This document shows positions 7,612-16,291 of a stretch of DNA of 23,780 nt, one piece after another. Below the pieces are notes generated by a model that saw only the letters and a program-made list of their open reading frames with translations, had not been told where the DNA came from and did no database searches. The DNA lies in contig DLSM01000012.1 in NCBI GenBank assembly GCA_002500135.1, positions 82,241 through 106,020 on the forward strand. The letters are read 5' to 3'. Made by a program: the position numbers and the translations under genes. This DNA is from Christensenella sp. UBA7862. Its GTDB lineage: Bacteria; Bacillota; Clostridia; Christensenellales; UBA1242. Positions within the stretch are counted from its first letter, which is position 1. Each line of letters begins with the position of its first letter.

Positions 7612-7704
7612 TATGCAAAATAACGAAAATATAATAAATATTTAACATATTAAGTGGCAAAATCTGTAAAGTGGGGACAATAAAGCACAAACTCGCTTAA
7701 AATG

Positions 7705-7732
7705 TTTGGGAATTTTTAATATTTGTGATAAT
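7705..7732 (+). promoter_or_regulatory. Extended -10 promoter giving a leaderless or near-leaderless GT4 mRNA
   Basis: TGTGATAAT at 7724-7732 is an extended -10 element, with a weak TTTGGG/TTGGGA -35 about 16 bp upstream. The expected start is 7738-7741, at or just before ATG 7741. No Shine-Dalgarno sequence precedes that ATG. Confidence 0.45.
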
Positions 7733-7740
7733 GTGTAACT

Positions 7741-8958
7741 ATGGAAGATAATTCTGAAAAGAAACTTAATATAGGACTGTTCGTTGACGCATTTTTTCCA
7801 ATGGTGGACGGCGTTGTTATGGTGGTGGATAACTACGCAAGACGACTTGCCGAAATGTGCAACGTAACAGTGTTTGCCCCAGCGGGCAGAAAAAAATTTG
7901 ACGATAGCACGCTACCTTACAAGGTGGTCAGATGTAAGGCGAGATTTCCCCTTGCTTTTTTGGACTATGACTTGCCTATGCCAAATGCAGACAAGAAATT
8001 TTCGCAAGAAGTTAAAAATTCTAACCTTGACTTGGTTCACATTCATTCGCCATTCACCATAGGAAAGGTTGGAGTGAAATATGCAAAAAAACATAAAATT
8101 CCACTCATTTCCACCCTTCACAGCCAATTTGAACAAGACTTTCTTCGGGCAACAAAGAGCAAGGCAATAACTCGAATGATGCTCAATATTATTGCAAAAA
8201 CATTCAACAAATGTGACGAATTGTGGACAATGAACCCTGGCTGCGTGGAACTTTCCCGCCATTATGGCTACAAGGGGAAAACTGGACTTATCTCAAACGC
8301 TACAGACCTAGAAAATAACTTCTCGTCTGATGAAATATCCCACTTTAAAAAAGAACTCTCCAAAAAATATGGGATAAAAAAAGACGAAAAAGTTTTTATC
8401 ACAATAGGCAGAGTGAACAAACTTAAAAACCTTGACCTCATTGTTGACAGTTGCAAAATCTTGTCTGACAAAGGCTTTAAGTTTAAGTGGCTTATAGTTG
8501 GTGACGGCGGCGACAAAGAGTATTTTAAAAATCGTGTAAAAAAACTTAATCTTGAAGACAAAGTTGCTTTTGTGGGCAAGGTTATGGACTCAACAGAAAA
8601 AGGAAAACTGTTTGCCATATCCGACCTTCATTTATTCCCTTCCAAATATGACACAGACGGCATTGTGCGAATTGAAGCAGCGGCATTTTCGCTTCCAACA
8701 CTCTTTGTAAATAACACAATTGCTTCAACCGTTATAACTGACAACCTAAACGGATACATAACAGACGACAACCCAGAAAGTTTTGCAAAAAAAATTGAGG
8801 ACATTTTTGAAAATACTGAGCAGTATTCAAAAGTTCGCAATAAGTGCAACGAAGATATTTACATAACTTGGGACACTCTTGTGCCAGAAGTTTATGAAAA
8901 ATATAAAAATATGTGCAAAAGTTATGTTTTTGAGCCAAAAAAGAAGAAAAAATCTTAA
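7741..8958 (+). CDS. GT4-family glycosyltransferase, 405 aa
   Basis: A GT-B fold retaining glycosyltransferase of the GT4 type, probably using a nucleotide sugar at the inner membrane face to build a glycolipid or surface polysaccharide. The N-terminal acceptor half starts LNIGLFVDAFFPMVDGV (9-25), contains HIHSPFTIG (100-108) and STLHSQFEQDF (124-134), and resembles the diacylglycerol glucosyltransferase branch. The donor half has ITIGRVNKLKNL (220-231), LIVGDGGDKE (251-260) and the nucleotide-sugar motif as DTDGIVRIEAAAFSLPTLF, with D304 and E312 standing for the usual E-x7-E. ATG 7741 is forced: an in-frame stop lies four codons upstream (7729-7731) with no start codon between. There is no ribosome binding site (see promoter). 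A GT2 gene follows 26 bp later. The exact sugar and acceptor are unknown. Confidence 0.87.
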   Translation: MEDNSEKKLNIGLFVDAFFPMVDGVVMVVDNYARRLAEMCNVTVFAPAGRKKFDDSTLPYKVVRCKARFPLAFLDYDLPMPNADKKFSQEVKNSNLDLVHIHSPFTIGKVGVKYAKKHKIPLISTLHSQFEQDFLRATKSKAITRMMLNIIAKTFNKCDELWTMNPGCVELSRHYGYKGKTGLISNATDLENNFSSDEISHFKKELSKKYGIKKDEKVFITIGRVNKLKNLDLIVDSCKILSDKGFKFKWLIVGDGGDKEYFKNRVKKLNLEDKVAFVGKVMDSTEKGKLFAISDLHLFPSKYDTDGIVRIEAAAFSLPTLFVNNTIASTVITDNLNGYITDDNPESFAKKIEDIFENTEQYSKVRNKCNEDIYITWDTLVPEVYEKYKNMCKSYVFEPKKKKKS

Positions 8959-8984
8959 TTTTTCACGCAAATAGGAGCAAAAAA

Positions 8985-9983
8985 ATGGAAAAAGACCTTA
9001 TTTCCGCAATCTTCCCATGTTATAATGTGGCAAAATTTTTGCCCGACCTTTTTGAGAGCCTTGAAAAAATGGACTATGAGAATGTGGAATATATTTTTGT
9101 AAATGACGGCTCGAAAGATGACACTCTTGAACTTTTGAAAACATTTTGTCAAAACAAAAGCAACTGCCAAGTTGTTGACCAAGAAAATCAAAAATTATGC
9201 ATGGCAAGGAATAATGGACTAAAAGCGGCAAAAGGTAAATATATTTGGTTCTGCGACCCAGACGACATTCCTTCCCCACATATACTTTCTGTTCTTTTTG
9301 AAAATATGGTGGAACACAATGCAGACATATCCATCTGCGGCTATAAAAAAGTGAAAGAGGAGTTTCACTTTGACAATATCCCAAAATTTAGTCAAAAAAA
9401 GAAAATAGAAGAATACAATCAACTTGACGCCATGTGCCAGTATTTAAGTTGCAAAAAATTTGACTTAAATGTTTGGTGCAAACTCTACAAACACGAGATA
9501 TTAAAAAAATTCCCAAACTATCCAAATGTTTTTGACCCAAACATAAAATATGGCGAGGATGTGGCATTTAACACAGAATATTTAAAACATATAGAAAAAT
9601 GTGTTTTTGACAAGCGAAAATTGTACTTTTATAGACAACGGGCAAATAGCCTTGTGCATAGCAAATTTAATGAAAACAGGTTAACAACCTTTATTGGAAT
9701 AGACAATGCAATAAAGTCATATGAAGAAGACTATCCCGAAGCTGCAAAATATGCCAAGAGCCTAAAAGGACTTGTAAGCGTGGAAATGCTTTATTATATT
9801 TACAAAAGCGACTATGATAATAAAGAGAAAATTAAAGAACTTTTGCACAATTTGAAGTCTAATATGAAATATATTGTGCATTGCAGAAGAAATCACCTAT
9901 CTAGAAGACTTTTTGTTCCACTTACATATCCACTTTTCAAATTATTCTTATCAAAAAGACTAAATTCTAAGAAAAAAATATAA
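8985..9983 (+). CDS. GT2-family glycosyltransferase, 332 aa
   Basis: A GT-A fold inverting glycosyltransferase. The N-terminus has SAIFPCYNVAKFL (7-19), FVNDGSKDDT (38-47), ARNNGLKAAKGKYIWFCDPDD (74-94) with the metal-binding DPDD, and a downstream KYGEDVAFN catalytic-base-type motif. The C-terminal ~130 residues are basic and helical (LSRRLFVPLTYPLFKLFLSK), suggesting a membrane-peripheral tail. AGGAG lies eight bases before ATG 8985. It is in an operon with the GT4 gene and ends before a strong terminator at 10033. It probably adds a sugar to a surface glycan; donor and acceptor are not predictable. Confidence 0.88.
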   Translation: MEKDLISAIFPCYNVAKFLPDLFESLEKMDYENVEYIFVNDGSKDDTLELLKTFCQNKSNCQVVDQENQKLCMARNNGLKAAKGKYIWFCDPDDIPSPHILSVLFENMVEHNADISICGYKKVKEEFHFDNIPKFSQKKKIEEYNQLDAMCQYLSCKKFDLNVWCKLYKHEILKKFPNYPNVFDPNIKYGEDVAFNTEYLKHIEKCVFDKRKLYFYRQRANSLVHSKFNENRLTTFIGIDNAIKSYEEDYPEAAKYAKSLKGLVSVEMLYYIYKSDYDNKEKIKELLHNLKSNMKYIVHCRRNHLSRRLFVPLTYPLFKLFLSKRLNSKKKI

Positions 9984-10032
9984 TAATAGTTTAATTTTCA
10001 TAATAAATTGATTAAAACAACTTAAAAACATT

Positions 10033-10063
10033 AAAAATTGTCAAAATATTGACAATTTTTTTT
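10033..10063 (+). terminator. Intrinsic terminator of the glycosyltransferase operon
   Basis: A 12-bp stem AAAAATTGTCAA / TTGACAATTTTT has a four-base AATA loop and runs into further T. It separates the GT operon from the ligase-like gene, which has its own promoter. Confidence 0.85.
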
Positions 10064-10155
10064 ACAGTAAAGTGATGTCATAAAAATATATTAGTTTTAT
10101 AAAAGATAAAAATACAGTTGTAAAACATATAAAAAACAATATGAAACGCTTTTGT

Positions 10156-10184
10156 TTGACATATAAAACAATTTTAACTATACT
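10156..10184 (+). promoter_or_regulatory. Near-consensus sigma-A promoter producing a leaderless mRNA
   Basis: TTGACA (10156-10161), a 17-bp spacer and TATACT (10179-10184) form a near-perfect promoter. The base seven positions after the -10 is 10191, the A of the ATG, so the transcript should begin at the start codon. No Shine-Dalgarno site exists. Confidence 0.75.
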
Positions 10185-10190
10185 TCTTGT

Positions 10191-11627
10191 ATGAAAACAT
10201 TTAAAGAAATAACAAATTGGACAAAAAACTTTCTTGAAGGACCTTGGGGCGTTGTGGCAACGTGCTGGGCGGCTATGATTTTTTGGCTTGCTGGGCTTGA
10301 AATGGCGGCAGTGTGCGTGCTTGCAATATCCGTCATTGTTTGCTTTTTGATTTGCGACAATGTGCGGCTTTTGTATGGTCCCTTCCTTCTTGTGCCGTTC
10401 TTTTCTGTTGATGTGCAGAATAAAAGTGAACTCATAGCTTATGCGATAATTTTTGCGGTTGTTTTTGTAAGTTTTGTGTATTTTATGATAAAACACAGAA
10501 AAAACAAAGTTCGCAAGGGTGGCTTGTTTTGGGGGCTTTTGATTGCAGATATCGCATTTTTGCTTGGCGGCGTTGTGGGACATTTCAGCATACGAAATTT
10601 TGCAATTATTCTTGCACTTAACATTGCTCTTTATCTTCTGTATTTTGTTGCAATCAATCACACAAAAGACCTTATTCCCTATCTTATGTTGTGCTTTGTT
10701 GTGGTGGGGACTTGCCTTGCGGTGCAACATGGGGTTATGCTTCTTAGGACGGGAAATGTTTTTGAAAGCATTTTGGCTCGCATGATTTATGAAATTGGGG
10801 CTGTTTCGATAAACGTTGTTGCGTTGTATTATCCACTTGGCGTAATTGGTGGAATTTATTTGTTCAAAAAGGCACAAAAATACAATTATTTATTCCTTTT
10901 GTTATCCATTTTACAGTTTATATTTATGCTTCTTACATATTGCCGTGGCGTAATTATGACAAGCGGACTTGTAATTTTGGTTCTTTGCATAATTCTCATT
11001 GCAAAATCACCAAACAGAAAAAAACTTTTCTTAATTTATGGCTCGGCACTAGCAGTTATAATTGCTCTTGTGTTTGCCATTCCAACAACAAGAAATCTCG
11101 TTTTAGGGTTTATCTCACGTGGGTTTAAAACAAGCGGGCGTGACGAACTTTGGGCATGGTGCATTGAACAATTTAAGACCAGTCCAATCTTTGGAATTGG
11201 CTTTGTGGCAGATGAAATTCCACCAAGTTTAACACTTGATATTGTCATGGCTCACAACACAGTTTTGCAATGGTTCACTTCCCTTGGCATTGTTGGCACA
11301 GTTCTTATGATTCCTTTCTATTATGAAAAATACAAAACATTCTTTGGTAAATATAACTTTAACAAACTTTGCACACTTTGCCTTGTGCTGTGCATTGCGC
11401 TAGAAGGAATATTGAACCCAGCATGTACAATTATGTTCTTTATTGTGGCAATTTCCGTTGTGATTGTTGGTGCAACAGAAAACGAAAACAGGCTTCTTAA
11501 ATCTCAAACCGCCGAAAACAATTCTGACGAAAATGTTGAAACAAATAATAATAACGGCAAAATAATTGTTGAAGAAAAAGGTGCTGCAAAAGTTAAGAAT
11601 AACATTGTAACTGACAACAATGATTGA
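10191..11627 (+). CDS. O-antigen ligase/polymerase-like (Wzy_C-type) membrane protein, 478 aa
   Basis: A polytopic membrane protein with about ten or more hydrophobic segments (from about 19 to 430). The family signature is near the C-terminus: SGRDELWAWCIEQFKTSPIFG (315-335), GIGFVADE, then a periplasmic-type loop and AHNTVLQWFTSLGIVGT (354-370). The SGR-x-x-LW, SPIxGxG and HNxxLQxxxxLGxxG elements are those of the O-antigen ligase/Wzy polymerase superfamily. These proteins transfer or polymerise lipid-linked glycan outside the membrane. In a Gram-positive the product would be an exopolysaccharide or wall glycan. The ~45-residue C-terminal tail is polar and Asn-rich. The two upstream glycosyltransferases support the role. 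Translation would be leaderless. Confidence 0.85.
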   Translation: MKTFKEITNWTKNFLEGPWGVVATCWAAMIFWLAGLEMAAVCVLAISVIVCFLICDNVRLLYGPFLLVPFFSVDVQNKSELIAYAIIFAVVFVSFVYFMIKHRKNKVRKGGLFWGLLIADIAFLLGGVVGHFSIRNFAIILALNIALYLLYFVAINHTKDLIPYLMLCFVVVGTCLAVQHGVMLLRTGNVFESILARMIYEIGAVSINVVALYYPLGVIGGIYLFKKAQKYNYLFLLLSILQFIFMLLTYCRGVIMTSGLVILVLCIILIAKSPNRKKLFLIYGSALAVIIALVFAIPTTRNLVLGFISRGFKTSGRDELWAWCIEQFKTSPIFGIGFVADEIPPSLTLDIVMAHNTVLQWFTSLGIVGTVLMIPFYYEKYKTFFGKYNFNKLCTLCLVLCIALEGILNPACTIMFFIVAISVVIVGATENENRLLKSQTAENNSDENVETNNNNGKIIVEEKGAAKVKNNIVTDNND

Positions 11628-11655
11628 TATTTAGATAAGCATTAAATTATATAGC

Positions 11656-11685
11656 AAAAAAGCAAACCGATTGGTTTGCTTTTTT
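11656..11685. terminator. Bidirectional terminator between the ligase-like gene and the lipoprotein gene
   Basis: A 13-bp stem AAAAAAGCAAACC / GGTTTGCTTTTTT with a GATT loop lies between two convergent genes ending at 11627 and 11689. T-runs are present on both strands. Confidence 0.9.
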
Positions 11686-11688
11686 AAA

Positions 11689-14600
11689 TTATCCATTTAA
11701 TCTATCTTTGCTGTATAGTCCCAATGTTATGCCCATTCCGTTGAACAAATAAACATTAACATGAGTTGTGCCATTTGAATTGAGTGCTGCAAAACCAGTG
11801 CTTGAACTTGAAACAGAGAATGATTGCAAAGCTGTTTTTTCGTCAAGTTGCATTAGCGTTGTTGAAGGAGCCGCTTCTGTTTTGTCTGGCTTGCTAGGAT
11901 CTTTCCCCCAAAGGAGATAGCCACCAGCGACATAACCTTCAATATATTGCAATCTTTCTGCATCAGTTTGTGCTGCTTGAAGTGCCAAAATATTTGCAAA
12001 TTTTACAACAATGCTTTGTTGTTCATTTGCTGGATAAAGAAGATATGTTGTAGAACCAAGCATTTCAGAATTTGAACTGTTTTGGAACTTATTTGAACTT
12101 GCACTGCTAGATTCTTTTGAATATGCAGTCATGTCAAGTCCATAGATTGATTTTTTCCCATTTTCAAGGAAACTTTCATATTCTGTGATTGATTCATAGA
12201 AGTTTACGCTGCCTCTAACTGGTTGAGCAGTTAGCCCCTCGGTGTCTGAAGATTTGTAAACGACTTTAAGATTCATCAAGTTAGAATAATCTCCATCTTT
12301 TATGAGGAATGTTGAACCATTTGTTACATAATCATTGTTATTTGCAACAATTTGTGGAATGAGAGCTGATGCCCCATAACTTACAAACCAAGGCTCTTTG
12401 CCAGTTACCAAACTTTCCATTGCAGAACCAATAACATTGATATTTGATGGTCTGCCTCCAGACGCATCAGTTTTATCCCCACCAACATGATCAATAATCA
12501 TAACAGGTCCACCAGCGCTTTTGTATTCGCCACCAATAATTTTTAGGTCATTTGTTCCCCAAGAATATATATGAGTATTGTAACTATCATAGCCTTTAAC
12601 ATCTTTAAGAATGTTTTTTGTCTTTGATCCAGTAATTTTTCCGTCACTAAAGTCTTGAAAAAGGAATCCTATAAAGGCATTACTATAAACACAGTTTTCA
12701 ATGTTGCTATTGACATGGCTAACCTTTGCAATCATTGCTCCGCCACTGTTTAGCGATCTATTATCTCTTTTGCCATTTCCCTTAATGTTTAGGTCATAGA
12801 TTTTAAGGTTTCCACCATTATCTATCATTTCACCATTTGAAGTTTTATCTTCACTTGAGAACATAAACATTGTTACATGAGTTGTAATAAGAGAGTCTTT
12901 CGAAGCGTCGTTTTCAACATATTTAACACCTTTTTCATGTCCACTTTCTAGCACGCATTTTGGAAGAGCACTGTAGTCAATGTTAAAGTAATTGCCATAA
13001 ATTGAGAATGTTTCGTCTTTGCCTATTATTCTATCATAAACTGCCCTTCCATTTCCGCCAGTGCCATTGCCGTCACCGTCTTTCATTGAGCCAGGGATTG
13101 AAAGATTTGTAAGATCTCTAAGTGCTGCGGTGTCGTCACTTTCTGTATAGAAAAAGTCTGCTGGAAGATTTTCTTTCATTATTTTTATACTTTTTTGAAG
13201 GACAACAGCATTAACTTCAAGTCCAGCATATTTTGTGCCGTTCTTCTTGTCTGCCCAGCCACGAACTTCCACATTTGTTGTCTTGTCTTTTGCATTGTTA
13301 ATAACGCTTAGGTCGTCTGCTGTGTAAACATTGTATCCGTCCACCACTTGAACTTCAATAGTAATTGTTCCATTTACGCCAGATTTTGTGATTTCAAATT
13401 TAAATGTGTTTCCAATAGCATGCTTTGTAAAAGTCACGCAATGATTAAAGTTATCAATTTCACTGATATAGGTCTGAAGATTATTTGCATCAAGTTCTGT
13501 GTAGTTATCATTATTTTTTATGAAAGATTTGATTGTTGTAGTAAATTGACCAAGTTCTGATTTGTCACCATTGCCAATCATTTGAAAATCAAAATAATTC
13601 TGTTGACCTGCAAATATTGGTCTTTTTTTATTGACAAAGTTTTCTGCCGTTTCGACACTCAAAATTGACTTTCTGTTATCGAGCAATTTGTTGTTCATGC
13701 TTTCTATTTTGTTGCTATCCACATAGAATTTGCAAGTGATTTCAAGACCAGTGTAGTTGTTTGCTTCGGCGATAACTGCTTTCATCATATATTCGCCGCT
13801 TGTTTGTGGGACAGTTTCTGAATATGTTGAGTCGTCTGCGGTGTATTCTTTGTAATAATATTTTACATTTTCAAAGCCAAACTTTGCTCCGCCTGTGCGT
13901 GACTCTACAAGTTGTCCGTTTACAAGTGAAATTTCAAGAGTTGGAATTATTGTCCAGTTGTTTGTTGCTTGCAAAATGTCAAATTGCGTTGAAGTTCCAG
14001 TTGTTGGAAGTTCATAATTGTTGTTATCAATTCCAGTGATTGTTGCAAGATATCTTGTATCTGCTGCGTAAAGATTTCCGTCTTTATTTGCGTTTGCTTC
14101 AGTTTGTTCGCCAGTGACTGTTAAATTGCAAACATCATTTCCGCAGAGATTTTTAATTCTAACATTTGGTTTTTTTGCTTCGCCAGTGTATGTTAGGCTT
14201 GTTGTTCCCCATTCAATTTCAGCCACACGCTTTCCAATTACAAATGTAAATGTCACAGGGTCTTTACCTTTGCCCTTTTCAGCGTCTGCCCAAGCATATC
14301 CGTCTTTCAATGAAACTGTGACTGTATATTCCCCAGCGTTTGTTTGAATGTGGTTTACAATAGCCATTGCAGTGCTGTCAAAACCTGTTGGAGTGTATGT
14401 TTGTGCTTGTCCGTTGTATGTAAACACTGTTGTAAGTGCTTGTGGCATTGCAACTTTTATGTAGTTTACATTTTCTGCGATTGTCCAGTTGTGAGTAAGT
14501 TCCACACCTTGTGGCAAAGTTGGTGCATTGTAGTTTTCTGCGTCATAGACAAGGGTTGCTGTTGCAGTGTAACTTCCAATTTCTGTTGCGGTGTTGCCTG

Positions 14601-15561
14601 TGTAAGTTGCTGTGCAACCCTTTGGAAGTCCATCAAGATGAACTTCTTTTTGAACGCCCGTTTCATATTCAATATTTGTTTCATTCCATCTGACATTTGA
14701 CATATCAAAAGTTGCTTTTTCAACAACGATAGTGCCGTTTGTGTAAGAGAATGTGTAATTTTCCGCTTCTGCCCCGCTGAAAACAACATTATATGTGCCA
14801 ACTTTAAGATTGCCGTCTTTTTTATCGCTATCTTTAATTTGTGCTACAGATTGTGGTACGGTTGTGAGATTTGAAACAGTGTCGCCGCCAACAAGTCCAA
14901 CAATTTCAAAATCAAAAGTTGCTGGGACAGCGTCACCAAAAACAAGATTAGTTTTCTTGCCTCTAACTTCGACCAATCTCTTTTCTACTGTTGCATTTGA
15001 TGTGTAAGTTTTCGTGTCGATAAGAGTTCCATATTTTTCTCTTTCAACTTTAACCATAAATGTTGTTGTGCCAGCGTTTTTGACTTGTGGGCAAGTTGTA
15101 AGCCAAGTTGCTCCATTATCCAAACTATATGACACTCTGTCGTCACCCAAAAGTCCAGTGACAGAGCAAATATCATGACTTTCGCCGTCATAAGTTCCAG
15201 TGTAGCCAGAAACAGTGGCAGTTACAGTTGCAGAATCCACAACAATAACTTCAATTTCTTTTCTGAAACTACCTTCCTTGTATCCAACAAAAATAGTCTT
15301 TTTGCCCGGAGTTGACACATCAAGGTGCGAGAACACCATGTCATCTCCCGTCACAGTTTCTTGAGTGCCGTCTTCAAAAGTGATTTTTGCCCTAACACTG
15401 CTCCAATATGGTTGAGTGTCGGTGTCGTTCACTTCAACAACTGGCACGCCAGACAAAATTTCAATGTCGGCAGGATTTCTTCCACAGCCAGTAAGAAGTA
15501 CGCAGCAAAAAGCAACCATGCACATCAAGAATATTGATATCAATCCTTTTTTCTTATTCAT
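11689..15561 (-). CDS. Large surface lipoprotein with Ig-like/MBG-like repeats and probable beta-helix, 1290 aa
   Basis: A type II signal peptide is clear: basic MNKKKG, a hydrophobic stretch and lipobox LLTGC with Cys26 as lipidated residue. The mature protein should be anchored outside the membrane. Next comes a Big_3-like domain (about 32-105, ending GYKEGSFRKEIEVIVVDS). Several MBG/YDG-type repeats follow to about residue 650, with the recurring patterns TYDG, VVFSGAEAENYTFSYTNGTIVVEKA, IEWGTTSLTYTGEAKKP and ENYNAP. The C-terminal ~500 residues include KIYDLNIKGNGKRDN, ENCVYSNAFIGF and LKIIGGEYKS, alternating short strands typical of a right-handed beta-helix. Start: ATG 15561 has GGAG eight bases upstream and puts the signal peptide at the N-terminus. 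A TTG at 15597 is rejected. Function is probably adhesion or glycan binding (inference). Its promoter matches that of the exporter operon. Confidence 0.87.
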   Translation of the reverse strand: MNKKKGLISIFLMCMVAFCCVLLTGCGRNPADIEILSGVPVVEVNDTDTQPYWSSVRAKITFEDGTQETVTGDDMVFSHLDVSTPGKKTIFVGYKEGSFRKEIEVIVVDSATVTATVSGYTGTYDGESHDICSVTGLLGDDRVSYSLDNGATWLTTCPQVKNAGTTTFMVKVEREKYGTLIDTKTYTSNATVEKRLVEVRGKKTNLVFGDAVPATFDFEIVGLVGGDTVSNLTTVPQSVAQIKDSDKKDGNLKVGTYNVVFSGAEAENYTFSYTNGTIVVEKATFDMSNVRWNETNIEYETGVQKEVHLDGLPKGCTATYTGNTATEIGSYTATATLVYDAENYNAPTLPQGVELTHNWTIAENVNYIKVAMPQALTTVFTYNGQAQTYTPTGFDSTAMAIVNHIQTNAGEYTVTVSLKDGYAWADAEKGKGKDPVTFTFVIGKRVAEIEWGTTSLTYTGEAKKPNVRIKNLCGNDVCNLTVTGEQTEANANKDGNLYAADTRYLATITGIDNNNYELPTTGTSTQFDILQATNNWTIIPTLEISLVNGQLVESRTGGAKFGFENVKYYYKEYTADDSTYSETVPQTSGEYMMKAVIAEANNYTGLEITCKFYVDSNKIESMNNKLLDNRKSILSVETAENFVNKKRPIFAGQQNYFDFQMIGNGDKSELGQFTTTIKSFIKNNDNYTELDANNLQTYISEIDNFNHCVTFTKHAIGNTFKFEITKSGVNGTITIEVQVVDGYNVYTADDLSVINNAKDKTTNVEVRGWADKKNGTKYAGLEVNAVVLQKSIKIMKENLPADFFYTESDDTAALRDLTNLSIPGSMKDGDGNGTGGNGRAVYDRIIGKDETFSIYGNYFNIDYSALPKCVLESGHEKGVKYVENDASKDSLITTHVTMFMFSSEDKTSNGEMIDNGGNLKIYDLNIKGNGKRDNRSLNSGGAMIAKVSHVNSNIENCVYSNAFIGFLFQDFSDGKITGSKTKNILKDVKGYDSYNTHIYSWGTNDLKIIGGEYKSAGGPVMIIDHVGGDKTDASGGRPSNINVIGSAMESLVTGKEPWFVSYGASALIPQIVANNNDYVTNGSTFLIKDGDYSNLMNLKVVYKSSDTEGLTAQPVRGSVNFYESITEYESFLENGKKSIYGLDMTAYSKESSSASSNKFQNSSNSEMLGSTTYLLYPANEQQSIVVKFANILALQAAQTDAERLQYIEGYVAGGYLLWGKDPSKPDKTEAAPSTTLMQLDEKTALQSFSVSSSSTGFAALNSNGTTHVNVYLFNGMGITLGLYSKDRLNG

Positions 15562-15637
15562 AAAAATTTCTCCTTTAAAGGCGTTCTCTTTGTTCAAAGA
15601 ATAGCAATTAAATTCAAAAACCCCTGAAATCTCCTAT

Positions 15638-15665
15638 ATCTTAACATAATTAGACAAAAAGACAA
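15638..15665 (-). promoter_or_regulatory. Promoter of the lipoprotein gene (shared bipartite type)
   Basis: TTGTCT (15665-15660), a 16-bp spacer and TAAGAT (15643-15638) preceded by TG give an extended -10. The core is TTTGTCTTTTTG, six variable bases, then TATGTTAAGATAT. The same pattern at the same spacing occurs at 20504-20531. Confidence 0.65.
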
Positions 15666-15687
15666 AACCTTTTCAAGCATTATTTGC

Positions 15688-15721
15688 TTTTTATGCAAAA
15701 AATTTATATTTTTATGCAAAA
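15688..15721. repeat. Two direct copies of TTTTTATGCAAAA, 21 bp apart
   Basis: Identical 13-bp copies lie at 15688-15700 and 15709-15721. They are about 23 to 56 bp upstream of the lipoprotein -35. The 21-bp period is two helical turns, so both face the same side of the DNA. A regulator site is possible (inference), but the sequence is A/T rich. Confidence 0.4.
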
Positions 15722-15822
15722 TAGTCACACTTTTATTCACTTTTTGGATAAAAACGCAAATTTTATGTATAAAAAGGGCATGAACAATATTAGTATGAAC
15801 AGTTTTTTATTTCTTATTTTCC

Positions 15823-16290
15823 TTATACTGCTTTTATCTTCAGTTGCAATGTGATGTTTGAGTTGTCAGTGGATCTTACAAGCACATCAAATATACTTGC
15901 CCTATTATAAAATAAGATAAGACCCGTTTGTTGTCCGTTTTCGTCTTTAAAGAATTCAACATTCTCGCTGTCGCTTGAAGTGAAAGATAATTGTTTCTTC
16001 GTTGCGTTGTCTGGAAGAACTCTTAAGTCAAGTTGTAACATCGTCCCCGTCATAAGATTTTTATTGGCAGGGCTGTCAAAATTTATTGTTATTAGCATTG
16101 TTTCTTTGCCGTCAATCAATTTATAGGTTGAGACAGTTATTCCCTTTTCTGGGTCGGACTTGTTAAGGCAGACAATTTGCTCAACGTCAATATTTTTGTT
16201 ATAGACAAAAACTTTCATTCCGAAAAAGTTAATCGCAACGATTGACGCAACGTATATAATTCCAATAATAATCAAAACCGACTTTTTCAT
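15823..16290 (-). CDS. Small membrane-anchored Ig-like (Big_2-type) protein, 155 aa
   Basis: One N-terminal hydrophobic helix (about residues 4-24) follows KK and would anchor the rest outside the cell. The remainder is beta-rich. LRVLPDNATKKQLSFTSSDSENV and a later ASIFDVLVRSTD resemble a Big_2-type Ig-like domain, in which a P-x-NAT-x-K-x-x-x-x-SSD pattern is usual. It is the last gene of the exporter operon. Its ATG is one base after the permease stop, and its GGAG site (16298-16301) lies inside the permease gene, which suggests translational coupling. It may be an accessory subunit of the exporter. No terminator is obvious in 15600-15822. Confidence 0.75.
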   Translation of the reverse strand: MKKSVLIIIGIIYVASIVAINFFGMKVFVYNKNIDVEQIVCLNKSDPEKGITVSTYKLIDGKETMLITINFDSPANKNLMTGTMLQLDLRVLPDNATKKQLSFTSSDSENVEFFKDENGQQTGLILFYNRASIFDVLVRSTDNSNITLQLKIKAV

Positions 16291-16291
16291 G

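Noticed and set aside
10062..10877. Long minus-strand ORF (271 codons) antisense to the ligase-like gene
   Set aside because: It has no ribosome binding site. Its composition is skewed to Lys, Asn, His and Cys, as expected from the complement of a membrane protein gene. The plus strand has a family motif set and a strong promoter.
15572..15581. Palindrome CCTTTAAAGG overlapping the lipoprotein SD
   Set aside because: As RNA it can form at most three base pairs once a loop is allowed, so sequestration of the SD is unlikely.
15562..15597. Upstream TTG start for the lipoprotein
   Set aside because: It would bury the signal peptide and include the SD in the coding region. ATG 15561 gives a normal lipoprotein signal.
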